DNA of 64,000 nucleotides from Meghimatium bilineatum (GCA_034231615.1 CM067322.1:70189616-70253615); one strand, 5' to 3'. Shown: positions 33,127 to 43,519, counted from the stretch's first letter. The notes: generated from the sequence alone by a model not told the origin. Numbers and translations are program-made.

Positions 33127-33228
33127 CATCATGCTTTGAACTACTACTGGCTGCATTATCTCCCTCAACTTCACCCCACCAGGAAGGTTGACCATAGAGT
33201 GGTGTCCCTTTCTTTACTGTAGCCAACT
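33127..33228 (-). CDS. CEP170: CEP170-like exon with GTPLYGQPSWWGE motif
   Basis: 102 bp. The acceptor is TCTAATCCTCAG at 33240-33229 and the donor GTAAGA follows 33127. In frame it encodes LATVKKGTPLYGQPSWWGE, then VEGDNAASSSSKHD. GTPLYGQPSWWG is nearly invariant in vertebrate CEP170 just after the FHA domain, and is the strongest single identification in the window. The exon begins with two bases of a split codon and ends with one base (G), which joins GA of the next exon to give GGA. Confidence 0.9.
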
Positions 33229-33659
33229 CTGAGGATTAGATGAGAACAAATTATGGGATGAGACACAATCCTAGGATGACACATTATTAGAATGGCGGTG
33301 GAGAGCAAATAGATACCTGTATACGTTGCTCTCATGCAATCCAACGGTTAGCAGATAAATAAGATAATAAAAGCACCTCCTCGTTGTAAACCCTGGAAAT
33401 AGACTGCTTCAAATCGCGTTCGACGTCTTCTGGCTAACGCTTTATGGATCGTGTTCGAACAGTGTAGACTGAAATTAAATAATTTATTACACGAGACAAA
33501 CAATATTTCAGATTAATACATATGTCTCCACAACTATGGCAGCACAGTGTAAGACAATGGATGGCCTGGACTGTCGGGTTCTCGTGTCCGAAAGCACACT
33601 AAGGCATAAATAGTGAGTCAATCTCTGGAGAAGTATGGATCGCCTATTGAGTTACCTTG

Positions 33660-33908
33660 CTCGTGTGTCGCCTGAAATGGGAGCAATGAATAATAACACT
33701 GTCACATGTCATACATGTACGTGCGATTAAAGAGATTTGGGTGGAGATGGCAGGTCCATCCCATAGAGTGACTCAGAAGTCATGCTGAAGTTGGATGTGT
33801 CAGGCAGAAAAGTACAGATATTGTAGCCAAGCTGTAAACCAGGACACATTCCGTTTACTGGTATATGTCCTGCTGATATGCAGGAGTTTGAGAACGAATG
33901 CTGAAGAA
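33660..33908 (+). mobile_element. SINE copy
   Basis: Read on the plus strand: CGTGTGTCGCCTGAAATGGG, AGCAATGAATAATAACACTG, GCTGAAGTTGGATGTGTCAG, then TGATATGCAGGAGTTTGAG and AACGAATGCTGAAGAA. The order agrees with the other copies and the ends are near 33660 and 33908. Confidence 0.75.
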
Positions 33909-34295
33909 CTTCACACGTGAAGGTAGCACAGTGTTAGATGCCCGAGACATGTGCAAAAATCAGTGATAAAATGAAACTATAACAAAAGCAATATTCATGC
34001 TCAAGAACACGCTTTCATCCTCTTCCTGTAGCAGGCTGTGAGGTAAAGGCAGGCCATCATATCATCCGGTACAAAGAAAAATGTGTCTAGAAGCTCTGAC
34101 TTGGACTGGGTGTTCACAATGTTGGTAAACGAAATCTCGGATTAGAAGGCGAACCAACTGTACTCCAACTTTACTGTTAGGCATTTTTCTGTACTAGAAC
34201 CAGGCTGAAATTCGAAATAAAGGTTAGTACCCAGGGCCCAGGAGGCAATGAACCGAAAATGAGACAAGTTCACTGGTATCGGAACTTTCTTGAGA
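33909..34295. other. No gene recognised
   Basis: No recognisable gene. The open frame 34142-34513 (minus) overlaps a dispersed repeat and has no protein match I know. Confidence 0.35.
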
Positions 34296-34400
34296 CTAAC
34301 GGGAATTGAACCAGTCCGTTCTACGGCACCAAATCGCCTAGCAACAATTGCACACGCGTTTTTCAGTACTTGACTAACCGCATCTCCTGTAAAAGATGCG
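34296..34400 (-). repeat. Dispersed repeat with tRNA B-box-like sequence
   Basis: The minus strand has GGTTAGTCAAGTACTG and, about 60 bases later, ACTGGTTCAATTCCCGTTAG, where GGTTCAATTCC matches a tRNA B-box. The same sequence, twice and inverted, forms the palindrome at 52261-52417. It may be a tRNA-derived SINE head, but I cannot fold it into a full tRNA. Confidence 0.45.
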
Positions 34401-34499
34401 ATCGGAACTTTGTGCAGGAGATAGACGTAATCTACCCAATTCAACTTAACTTCGCTTAACTTCTCGGAACTGTCATACATGAACATGTTTTTGTCAGCA

Positions 34500-34555
34500 A
34501 AGTTCAAGAGCAAAGTTCAAGCTCAAAGTTCAAGAGCAATGCTCAAGAGCACATA
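34500..34555. repeat. CAAAGTTCAAGAG short tandem repeat
   Basis: About four imperfect units of roughly 14 bp (AGCAAAGTTCAAG) in a row. Confidence 0.75.
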
Positions 34556-34584
34556 CAATCGCCACGGCGCAGAGGTGACGCTGT

Positions 34585-34700
34585 GACACATAAGAAGGCT
34601 GTCACTGGCTAGGAAAGCCCACCTGAATCAAGGGCGTATCGAAATCGGGTGTGCATGGCCGAAATGTGCAAATAACGTAGCACAGCTGCACAACGTACTT
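34585..34700. repeat. Dispersed repeat shared with 50800-50910
   Basis: GCTGTGACA...GGCTGTCACTGGCTAGG, AAGCCCACCTGAATC and ATCGAAATCGGGTGTGCATG parallel GAGGCTGTCACAGGCTAAGG, AGCCCACCCGAATTG and CCGAAATCGGATGTGCTAG near 50800. Confidence 0.6.
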
Positions 34701-34766
34701 TGCGTTCCTCGGCACGCAAACGCGAGCGCCCGCGCGCACACATATACACACAGATATATATAAAGT

Positions 34767-35031
34767 CAGTGGTTCTCAACCTTTCTTGACCCTTCTACGA
34801 CAAATTTTTCCACGTTGCCTCCTTGATGCCTAAAAACGGTAATTGAATGTCTTTACTTGTCCCCAAGTTTGTTAAACCTTATCCCAAGTATGCTAAACCT
34901 TATCGCTAATAACTCTCGTTGTTTATTGTTCAAATTGACACTTTCATGTGGCTTCCTTGGACGAGTATTAACACCCCCCCCCCCCAATATAAAAAAAAAT
35001 GTTTCTCTATGGCCTTCGTTAAAAACCACTG
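34767..35031. mobile_element. hAT-like MITE with CAGTGGTTCTCAACC ends
   Basis: The left end CAGTGGTTCTCAACC and the right end GTTAAAAACCACTG are inverted, which is the usual terminal sequence of many hAT MITEs. The interior carries a C-run (34974-34984) and an A-run. The 8-bp flanks do not match clearly, so either duplication has decayed or one end is displaced. Confidence 0.65.
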
Positions 35032-35035
35032 ATCT

Positions 35036-35780
35036 AGATGACCATGATACATCATATTTCTCAAGTTCTCCCCCTTTATGCCTTGCAGCGTCAGGGGTAG
35101 AAGAGTTATCTGGAGATGGCCTTTTTGTGTGTCATATGTATTTTGTTTCGTTGATTCTTTTATTTCTGTAATCCATCTTTTGCATGATCTGCCCATGGTT
35201 TTGTATCCATCGTGTATGTATAGTAATGCTTTTTGTGGGGCACTATATGATGGTAGTCTTGAATCGTGTGAAAACCACTTAATCTGCTGTCTTCTGATGT
35301 AATCCAGGATTGGCATTGTGTTTGTTAGTTGTCTGATGTTTTCATTTCTGATTATATCGCTTATTGTTACTCCAAGAATTCTACGGAGACAGGTCATTTC
35401 TGTTGTTGCAAGTTTTCTTTTGTCATTTGTTGTTAAGTGTCCACGTTTGCCATTTGTAGCACAGTGATGGTATGGTGATCGTTTTCTATACTGTAATTTT
35501 AGTATTTATGTTCACATGCTTGTTTTTTAAAATAGAAACATCTGCCCTAAGATCTGGTAAGCTACATTGCATCTGTGTCGGATTTATTTTGAGTTTTTCC
35601 AATATGGTGATATGATGCTTCCAAGGTAAGTAAATTCTTTTACCTGTGTAAGAATCACCTTGTTGATCATCGATGAAAATTGTATTTTTCTTCTGTTTTT
35701 GCGACTGATATTACCTCAGTTTTTTCTGTGTTTATCTTCACGTTAATGCCCCTACATGTAGTGTGGTGCCTATTTATATC
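35036..35780 (-). pseudogene. LINE-H reverse transcriptase C-terminal relic
   Basis: The minus strand from 35397 encodes MTCLRRILGVTISDIIRNEN, IRQLTNTMPILDYIRRQQIK, WFSHDSRLPSYSAP and KRWITEIKESTKQNTYDTQK, which is the typical tail domain of EN-RT LINEs. Upstream (35400-35780) broken frames give pieces such as KINTEKTEVISV, as expected just after the palm. The catalytic core is not present. Confidence 0.75.
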
Positions 35781-36735
35781 ACAGGTATTTCAAAATAGTG
35801 AATAAGCACAATGCGCATATGATAGCAATATAACAGTGAAACTGCTGAACAGACAACAATAAGACAACATTGAGGAAAGGGAGAAAATCAATGTTAGGGT
35901 TATTTCTAGTCTTCACAAATCACAGTAAGTACACATCTGTGTCGTTACAACACACACATTATACACACATCTGCTACCGAATTATTTATTATTGTTCCTT
36001 TTAGCTCGACGTCCAGATAAAATATACACTGTAAACAGATAAATAAAAAACACACGGTTGGTTGGTTTGATTGGTTGGTTATCATCAGATCATCATCATT
36101 GCATACAGCACACGACCATAGGGACTCCTCTCTCCTTGAGTATATCTTCAATTATACAAGGACTGATAGTTCCAGTTTTCTGTTGGTTGACAGAGACTGT
36201 TAGATGTGGTCGATGAATGTTCGCCAAAACACACACACAAAGGTACTACATACAAGCTACAAGTCAACTGATACAATAGGGGGTTCTGAAATGTGCCCAG
36301 CGTTAGCCTGTATTTTATTAACAGTTTCAACCTCTTAATATCGGAGGCCATGAGATTCCATAAATTAGGTATGCCTATGGCACCGTCCAAATATCAAGAA
36401 GTCACACAGGTCTAGAACGCAAGATTATATCAGTTAAATATCAGAGTGAAATTCAAAATCGTTTCACCAAAGAAGACAATACATAACAAAATAAACTAAC
36501 TCACTGATAATTAACATAGCCCCGAAGAGAACACCTAACAAAAACAAAAAAACATATACGAAACAAAACCATCTGTCGTTACACCCAGACATATTTCCAC
36601 CCAGATTTATGGAAGCCGAGATCTGAGCACATATGGACATGCCCAGTGTACGAAGATAATTAACACCCCTAATCATCGGCCAGAAAAGGCAGCACAACTA
36701 GAAGGAAAATTGCTAACTAAAACTACCTACCACCG
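35781..36735. other. Mostly unannotated; possible LINE tail at 36250-36390 (minus)
   Basis: The minus frame near 36390-36260 encodes AIGIPNLWNLMASDIKRLK, similar to the (A)...LWN.LP..I(K/R)......FK motif at the end of several LINE polyproteins. The rest shows no gene. Confidence 0.35.
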
Positions 36736-36739
36736 TATA

Positions 36740-37050
36740 GACTTAGCACTCATGTACAAACGGTTAATAGAGTACAAACCCCCAGACTTAGCACTCATGT
36801 ACAATCGGTTAATAGAGTACAAACCCCCAGACTTAGCACTCATGTACAAACGGTTAATAGAGTACAAACCCCCAGACTTAGCACTCATGTACAAACGGTT
36901 AATAGAGTACAAACCCCCAGACTTAGCACTCATGTACAAACGGTTAATAGAGTACAAACCCCCAGACTTAGCACTCATGTACAAACGGTTAACAGAGTAC
37001 AAACCCCCAGACTTAGCACTCATGTACAAACGGTTAATAGAGTACAAACC
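36740..37050. repeat. 45-bp tandem repeat, 7 copies
   Basis: Units begin at 36740, 36785, 36830, 36875, 36920, 36965 and 37010. They are almost identical; copy 2 has AATCGG for AAACGG and copy 6 has AACAGAG for AATAGAG. The unit equals 15 codons, so the plus frame 36710-37078 encodes a DLALMYKRLIEYKPP repeat, and the minus frame is also open. No start context or neighbouring exon supports a gene. Confidence 0.95.
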
Positions 37051-37203
37051 AATGATTAAACATTGGAAGACAAAGTGAAATCACCAATTAATTGTCTAAA
37101 TGGACATTGAAAATCGAACAACAATCCAAATCTAAGGAAATGTAATTGAAGAAATGATTGAAGATGAAATTACAAGCATATCGTAGCTAAAACAAAGAAG
37201 CAT

Positions 37204-37500
37204 CTCCCTCTTCTTCTGCGTTCAGCATATGTGGTCATGTTATATTGTCAGGTCTGTCGTCAGGGCGAAGTCCACAGTCTTCTCCATGTCAGAGCGGCTG
37301 TCCCATAGCTTTTGCCTCAAGTCTGTATCTTCTGGCCAGGTCTGCTGTCTCTGCTCTTTGTATGTTGGACAGTCCTGAAGTATGTGTTACATAGTCTGGG
37401 TTCCGAATCCACATGTACATTCATCTGTGTATGAGATCCTCAATCGGTAAAGGTGACCCAACAGTCTACAGTAGCCTGTTCTAATGCGAAATATTCTGGT
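37204..37500 (-). mobile_element. LINE-J, 5'-truncated copy
   Basis: 297 bp flanked by a perfect 10-bp duplication AAAGAAGCAT at 37194-37203 and 37501-37510. The minus strand encodes the C-terminal motif RIRTGYCRLLGHLYRLRISY, CTCGFGTQTM then HILQDCPTYKEQRQQTWPED, LRQKLWDSRSDM. It ends in GCTGAACGCAGAAGAAGAGG. The last 14 bases GAACGCAGAAGAAG are identical to the 3' tail of the SINE family in this window. Confidence 0.88.
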
Positions 37501-37749
37501 AAAGAAGCATACTACCGATAATTGAGAAGGGCACAGTTTTATAATGATGGTCTTCTGACAATGAGGTACTATTATGAGGTACTATATTTGGTACTATTAT
37601 GATATACGATATTTTTTTACACCATGTTATAAACTGTGTCCCCAATTCTATACGTACATCAATAGTTGAACACCGATATTATAACATACGTTTTAAAAAA
37701 ACATCTCACCTTTATGAAAACAAAATATTCCAACTGCCGAAAAAACATA

Positions 37750-37870
37750 TTACATTTTGAAAATGTGGACGAAATATGTAACATATTTTCTAAAATAATA
37801 CCAGCCAAATCTTGACGAAATATGTAACATATTTTCTAATATAATTATAGCCAAATTTTTGAATGTATGT
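37750..37870. repeat. Direct repeat of about 49 bp, two copies
   Basis: GACGAAATATGTAACATATT followed by TTCTAAAATAATACCAGCC and GACGAAATATGTAACATATT followed by TTCTAATATAATTATAGCC are adjacent copies. Confidence 0.8.
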
Positions 37871-39610
37871 TTGATTGCATCAATCTTCTATTTACAAGCC
37901 ACTATTAAAATTAAATAGATCTGAGACATGATTTTTATGACTACCTCAACATTACTCACTGATTATTGCCTGTAATAGTTTAGCAAACTATTAGCTGAAT
38001 GCTTACTGAACACTTATACCAGCTTTTCTCAATATTTTTTTTTTGCCCTAGCGGAACCAATGAAACAATAGTCATGTCCCGCGGAAACCACTATATAAAT
38101 ATAAATATATAATACAGTAATATATATTTATAAAATATAATACATCTGCAGATCCTGCCACATCTTGCAACGAAAGATCGGATGACAGAAGACATCTTAA
38201 AGTTGATGGAACAAAGAGGAAAGCTGAAGGCTAACATAACATAACAATCAATACACGTTAACTTTCATCATTGCCCATCATTACCTACAAGTTTTAGCTA
38301 TAGTCTGTCGTGTCTCATTGAAGCGATATATAAACCTGTGTTTTACGCAAGCATAACAGAACGCAAGATAAATAAATAAATTAAACATAACGCAACAAGA
38401 CTAACGAGGAATGCTTAAATGCAAAATGTTGTGAAATATAAAAGTATCATGAAAATACAAGGGATACACATAAACAAATAAATGCATTAACAGGCAATCT
38501 CACAAGACAGGATGCCTGAAATCAAATCAGGGGCATATTTTAATGGGAGAAAATGAAATCATGCACATATTGGAAGAATACATAAAGCAACTTTACAAAA
38601 ATAATAGAAATGAAACACATACAGTACAACAACAAAGTATATTAACTGCAGATGTGAAAGAAGCTACACGACACTTGAAATACAATAAATCTCACGGAAC
38701 AGATAATATAACAAAGAAAGAGTTAGAAGTACTGGAGGAGTACCGTATAGAAATAATCACCAAAATACTAAATGACATATATAACAGCGGCAACATTCCA
38801 TCTGATTTATTACAATCAATATTCATAGCCTTACCGAAGAAACCTGGTGCAGTAGAATGTGAAGACCACCAAACAATCAGACTTATGAGCCAGACGACCA
38901 AGACCCTACTTCGTATAATCATGAGACGAATAAGAGAAAAATTAAAACCAGAAATTTCAGAAGAGCAATGGGAATTTACGTATGGAAAAGGCACAAAGAT
39001 ATTCTCAATATATAATACGAACATTTATGGAGAGAGTAATACAATTACAAAATGGCCTGTACTTGTGCTTCATAGATTATAGTAAAGTATTTGACAAGGT
39101 GAAGCAATCAGAAATGCTAAAAAATGCTAAAACTCAATGCTGATTGGAAAGGTCTAAAAATAGTAAGAAATATGTATACGAAACAAATAGCTGCGATGAT
39201 GGTTTCGTAGTAATATAGGAAAATTTCAAAAGATAGAAATGGACGTTAGACAAAGATGTGTAATGTCACCAGATCTTTTTTCCCACATTCTGCTTTTCGC
39301 GCTAGAAAGAACATATGCGAAATATAAAAAGCATGTCAGGAATAGTAGTTTGAGGTTAAAATTTGAATAATCAGAAATATGTTGACGATATAATTATGAT
39401 TGCAGATAACGAACAAGAACTACAAGCCCTGTTAGACGTGGTAGTACATAAAAGTGACAATAAAGGCCTCTGTCTACTCAACAAGATAACAGAAGTAATG
39501 CTTGTTTCAAAGGTGATGGTGTTCCTCCTTCGCAAGCCAAGATGAGCATGGCATGAAAAACATTAAATGCGATGGAACAAAAATATATAATAATTAAAAT
39601 TGGTAATTAA

Positions 39611-40317
39611 CTAATTTAGTTTGTGAGTTCGTAGATGCCCGATGAGTCCGATTCGTGCACGGAAAGTTCTATTACAGTGCATGCAGGAGTGCTGAAGGTT
39701 CGGGGTAGGAGAATTTACGGATTTGTCCTTCCGCTTCTTGCACTTGTGGATTGCCCGCAAGTGTTCTTTCTTTTTCAAATTTCGTGATGCCAGCAGTGAT
39801 CTGGGTGTGCCAAGCTGAGCGATCAAGTGCTGTAGTCTCCCAGGAGCTAGGATCGATGCTGCAGTTCTCGAGAGAGCTTTTTAGGTGATCCTTAAAGCGC
39901 GTTTTCTGCCCTCCACTTGAACGTTTACATTCGCACAGCTCCCCATAGAATAATCTCTTTGAAAGGCGCTTGTCTGGCATACGAACGATGTGGCCAGTCC
40001 AGCGGAGTTGGGACCTAGTCAGCATTGCATGGATGCTTTGCATACGGGACTTCTGAAGAATTTCCGTATCTGGTACAAGATCCTGCCAACGTACTCCCAT
40101 GAGGTTTCGTAGGCACCGAAGATGAAAAGAGTTAAGCCGTCGAGCGTGTCTCGCATAGACAGTCCAGGATACGCAGCATAAAGCAGTGTTGGTAGAACCA
40201 CTGTGTGGTACACGTCCAACTTAGTTGTCAGACTGAGACCACGCCTGATCCAGACGTTGGCACGAAGGCTCCCGAATACCGCACTGGCACGAGCAATACA
40301 AAGAATTGCACGTCGTT
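39611..40317 (-). mobile_element. LINE-C 3' fragment with C2H2-like tail
   Basis: Minus-strand frames encode LDVYHTVVLPTLLYAA, MGVRWQDLVPDTEILQKSRM, LRWTGHIVRMPDKRLSKRLF and YGELCECKRSSGGQKTRFKD. The end is a zinc-finger-like CMHCNRTFRARIGLIGHLRT. This order is the well-known tail of a widespread metazoan EN-RT LINE. Two frameshifts separate the pieces. It interrupts LINE-D; the junctions are approximate and I found no clear duplication. Confidence 0.82.
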
Positions 40318-40709
40318 AAGATGCAGTATTAATATCAATGATGTAAAATTAAACCAAGTGGATAACGTCAATACCTTGGCACCATTTTAACATCAGATGA
40401 CCGGTTCTCAAATGAGACAAGGAGCAGGATAGCACAGGCCAAATCAGCACTTCAAAAAATGAGAAACATTCTATACAATAGAGTAATATCAAAGCATACA
40501 CGAGTTCGGGTGCTAGGATGTTAGAGTCAATTCTTCTTTATGGAAGCGAAGCATGGACAGTAAACAAAAGTGCCAAGATTAGCTGGAGGCAACTAGGATG
40601 TCGTTTTTTAGAAGAGTTATGACAATTCCATGGACAACCAAGAAAACTAATGAAGTTCTCAGAGATGTTGGAGTAAAACTGCAAGTTATAGCAAAAATTT
40701 GAAGCAGGC

Positions 40710-40813
40710 GGTCCAGATTTTTAATGCATATGTTGAGTCCAGATTTTTAGTGCATATGTTGAGTCCATATTTTTAGTGCATATGTTGAGTCCAGATTTTT
40801 AGTGCATATGTTG
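40710..40813. repeat. 26-bp tandem repeat inside LINE-D, 4 copies
   Basis: AGTCCAGATTTTTAGTGCAT followed by ATGTTG repeats at 40710, 40736, 40762 and 40788. In the LINE-D copy at 49178-49417 (minus) the corresponding SRFLVHVVRTAK segment is present once, so this is a local expansion. Confidence 0.9.
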
Positions 40814-41969
40814 AGAATAGCCAAATTTAACACTTAGTAACCACCGGAAAGATCAAGGGGAGAAAAGACAGAGGAATACAAAGAGAGAAATTTCTTGATG
40901 GATTATCACTGAGGCAAAAACAGACGTTACTAACTGAACTTATTAACTACACAAGAAACAGAGAGTTGTGGAGAAACATGATCGCATACGCCACTCGGCA
41001 TGGCACTTGATTAATTGATAAACAGAATGAAAATAGACATCGTCTATTTGACAACGTGGAAAGGAATAAGATAAATCAGGTTAACCTTCCGAATGTTAGT
41101 GTGTGGCTTCAGACTTTTTTAACTGAATTAATTTGGACCCAGATCGTTACGTTTTTAAAATTATTGTTGGGTTTTTATTGGTCACTATTTACATACTCAT
41201 AGTCGCATGTCAAGAATAGCTTTGCACACATAGGCTACTTATTCATGTTTACGTTTTAGTTGACATGTCTCCTATACTGTAGTCCGGTCACGGTGTGTAA
41301 AAAGCACACTGCTGTTATTTTATAGCATTCCCCCAAAAATGTAATTCGTACTATTAAATATAAATGATTTAACAGTTTGAAAATGTATTATAATATTCAA
41401 AACATGCCCAGAGTAGTATGAATCAAGCTATAATTACCAGAATGGTATACGTGTGTACTAAAATTGCGAATATGAAATTATACGCAAAAACAAAATTACG
41501 AATATGAAATTATACGCAAAAATAAAATACATATAATTAGCATATTCATCATCATTTATCGCGGAACCCCTATCTTGGTTTCGTATTATCCTAAGGTTCC
41601 GCCAGTTAGAAAAGCTGCCTTATACAAGCTGATACTTGCTATATAGCAACTTGCCCATGGACACATATAAGTCGACGGTTACTAGGAGACAGAAGATATA
41701 TGTCTGTACAAATAAATATACGGAAGTGGTTATTTCCCGAGTTCCTTGACAATACAGACTTTTTGACTCATCGAGAATCATGTTTCAAAATTTTATGTGG
41801 TTTTCATTGGATGTCGACACCAGTATTCACAAAGTGAACAATAATAATTTAACGAAAAGACAAACAGCGTCACTTTCCAAGGGCGATTCCGTTGAGTCCA
41901 TGGGATTGCCATGCCGAAACACTGTGTTTCATTAATGAAAAACAGCTTTCGCTTCTGTAACTCATCAAT

Positions 41970-42606
41970 CTGTGGTGTCGTGACCCGAAATAATAGCAAA
42001 GAAGAGCGACACTGTTACCTGACACGCTTGTTGTAGAAGACCGGTAAGAATAGCGCCAGTTACCTGACACGCTTGTTGTAGGAGGCCAATAAGAATAGCG
42101 ACATTGTTACCTGACACGCTTGTTGTCGGAGATTAGTAAGAATAGCGACATTGTTACCTGACACGCTTGTTGTAGGAGATTAGTCAGAATAGCGCCACTG
42201 TTATCTGACACGCTTGTTGTAGGAGATTAGTCAGAATAGCGCCACTGTTACCTGACACGCTTGTTGTAGGAGATTAGTCAGAATAGCGCCACTGTTACCT
42301 GACACGCTTGTTGTAGGAGATTAGTAAGAATAGCGACATTGTTACCTGACACGCTTGTTGTAGGAGGCCAGTAAGAATAGCGAGTTACCTGACACGCTTG
42401 TTGTAGGAGGCCACTAAAGGTTTGGGATGTAGTCGACTGTCTATCCCATATAGAGTCAAAGTGACCGGGAACCGTGCACAATTTGGATGTTGCAGGCCTA
42501 AAGACGCAAATATCACACTTAAAAATGCAAACCCTGACACAACGCGTTTCCTTCTCCGGGTTGCACCCTGCTAATCCGCAAGAGCTTGAGAATGAACTAG
42601 AAGAAT
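41970..42606 (+). mobile_element. SINE copy with internally amplified segment
   Basis: The SINE starts near 41970 (GTGGTGTCGTGACCCGAAAT, AATAGCAAAGAAGAGCGACA) and ends AGAGCTTGAGAATGAACTAG then AAGAA near 42606. Between them the AATAGC...GACTAAG segment, present once in other copies, is repeated nine times. Confidence 0.8.
42006..42412. repeat. 47-bp minisatellite derived from the SINE, 9 copies
   Basis: CCTGACACGCTTGTTGTAGG occurs nine times at roughly 47-bp spacing (two shorter, 43-44 bp). The unit AATAGCGACATTGTTACCTG... corresponds to SINE sequence GAATAGCAACACTGTTTACC...CATGTCGTACGAGGCGACTAAG. Confidence 0.9.
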
Positions 42607-42707
42607 ATTGTATAACTCATGAACGCTATGGAGTTTTGAAAAGGAGTGGACGCGAACTTTTCCATTAACTTTCTATTTTCCGTGATGTACCTCTAACACA
42701 AGTATAT

Positions 42708-42790
42708 TCCTCTTCTGCGATCGTTTTCAAACTCCTGCTGGTCATCAGAGTGTAGTCCGAAGAACGGAATACATAAATCATGGTTTACAT
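42708..42790 (-). repeat. SINE 3' fragment
   Basis: CTCTTCTGCGATCGTTTTCA, AACTCCTGCTGGTCATCAG and AGTCCGAAGAACGGAATAC match the tail-proximal part of the SINE in reverse. Confidence 0.65.
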
Positions 42791-42831
42791 TGTGGCTGTG
42801 ATATCGTTAAAATTAGAAGTTAAGTCCAAAC

Positions 42832-42921
42832 GTTACTGGAGGTTCACATGTTACTGGAGGTTCACATGTTACTGGAGGTTCACATGTTACTGGAGGTTCA
42901 CATGTTACTGGAGGTTCACAT
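42832..42921. repeat. 18-bp tandem repeat, 5 copies
   Basis: TTACTGGAGGTTCACATG repeats five times, almost perfectly, right beside the SINE fragment. Frames are open because 18 is a multiple of three. Confidence 0.93.
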
Positions 42922-43089
42922 ACAGTATATATTCGTACATTTTACACACCTTTCTAGAGAAGAGTCATATGCACTGATTCCAAGAAGCGTCATCTTGGCT
43001 ATGGTTTCACTGATCAACAGCTTTCTTAAGATTATTCTAGAATTTACATCTAGTCATATATAGAACGTACAAACTGGTAATAATAGTTG

Positions 43090-43290
43090 ACTGGCCTTTT
43101 CTTTTTTGATCCGTGATTTTGATTGGTGTGCAGCACAAAGTGATCAATTAAAAATTCGGATCTATCAAAATGAATGATGTAGACCTGCTTCTGCTGTCTA
43201 GTCGTATATACGAGTTATGGTCGTCGCTGATCATTGGTCACTTTGAGTATAGGTTGCACCACCAGCCAATGAAAATCATAGAAACGTTGG
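43090..43290. mobile_element. Fold-back element relic (MITE-like)
   Basis: TTTTTTGATCCGTGATTTTG...ATTGGTG near the left and CCAATGAAAATCATAGAAACG near the right are inverted; the core matches the other fold-back copies only loosely. Confidence 0.4.
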
Positions 43291-43519
43291 ATTAGCTAAG
43301 ATAAGTAAGGCTAATTTGTATCAGCGCACAGGACTATTACGGAGGAGTGTTTGTATTTTCTAGTTATACATATGGTTATATGTAACCAAAGTACCATTAG
43401 GATATCGGACAAAAGGAGAGTGCTGCTACCATAAATAAGAAGTAATAACACTAAGGTTACGACGAATGCTAATGTTACTAAAACAATAATAGATAAATAA
43501 AAAAAAAATCAACGTACAA

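Larger units (their letters stand above)
23015..33228 (-). other. CEP170: CEP170-like gene locus (five exons recognised)
   Basis: Five exons on the minus strand total 1553 bp: 33228-33127, 31944-31667, 29848-29627, 27336-27132 and 23760-23015. All have AG acceptors and GT donors. The junction phases fit: 1+2 nt, 0, 0 and 1+2 nt. In human CEP170 the same signatures appear in the same order after the FHA domain. CEP170 proteins sit on the subdistal appendages of the mother centriole and on spindle microtubules. Missing here are the FHA exons (expected above 33228) and the serine-rich and C-terminal microtubule-binding exons (expected below 23015); large introns may put them outside the window. 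CEP170 and CEP170B are vertebrate duplicates, so an invertebrate copy would be co-orthologous. Introns are 1182, 1818, 2290 and 3371 bp and are filled with repeats. Confidence 0.88.
38543..41010 (+). pseudogene. LINE-D reverse transcriptase relic, split by LINE-C
   Basis: The first open stretch (38543-39082) encodes RT fingers: LKYNKSHGTDNITKKELEVL and SIFIALPKKPGAVECEDHQT, then LLRIIMRRIREKLKPEISEE. After a frameshift, CFIDYSKVFDKVKQSEML and a VRQRCVMSPDLF-like piece follow, then a degraded palm near 39370. Beyond the LINE-C insertion (to about 40317) the thumb resumes (INDVKLNQVDN, FFRRVMTIPWTTKKTNEV) and ends WRNMIAYATRHGT. Many stops; inactive. Confidence 0.78.
38020..41617. mobile_element. 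hAT-like element enlarged by nested LINEs (3.6 kb)
   Basis: The left end CAGCTTTTCTCAATA...GCGGAACC and the right end GGTTCCGCCAGTTAGAAAAGCTG are inverted. They are flanked by 8-bp sequences ACTTATAC (38012-38019) and CCTTATAC (41618-41625), one mismatch. An 8-bp duplication fits hAT. No hAT transposase was seen; the interior consists of AT-rich sequence plus a LINE-D relic that contains a LINE-C tail. Confidence 0.75.

Noticed and set aside
34296..34400. A functional tRNA gene
   Set aside because: A B-box-like sequence is present but no cloverleaf with acceptor stem and anticodon arm could be drawn.
34142..34513. 123-codon minus-strand open frame as an upstream CEP170-like exon
   Set aside because: Its sequence shows no FHA-domain resemblance and overlaps the dispersed repeat shared with 52261-52417.
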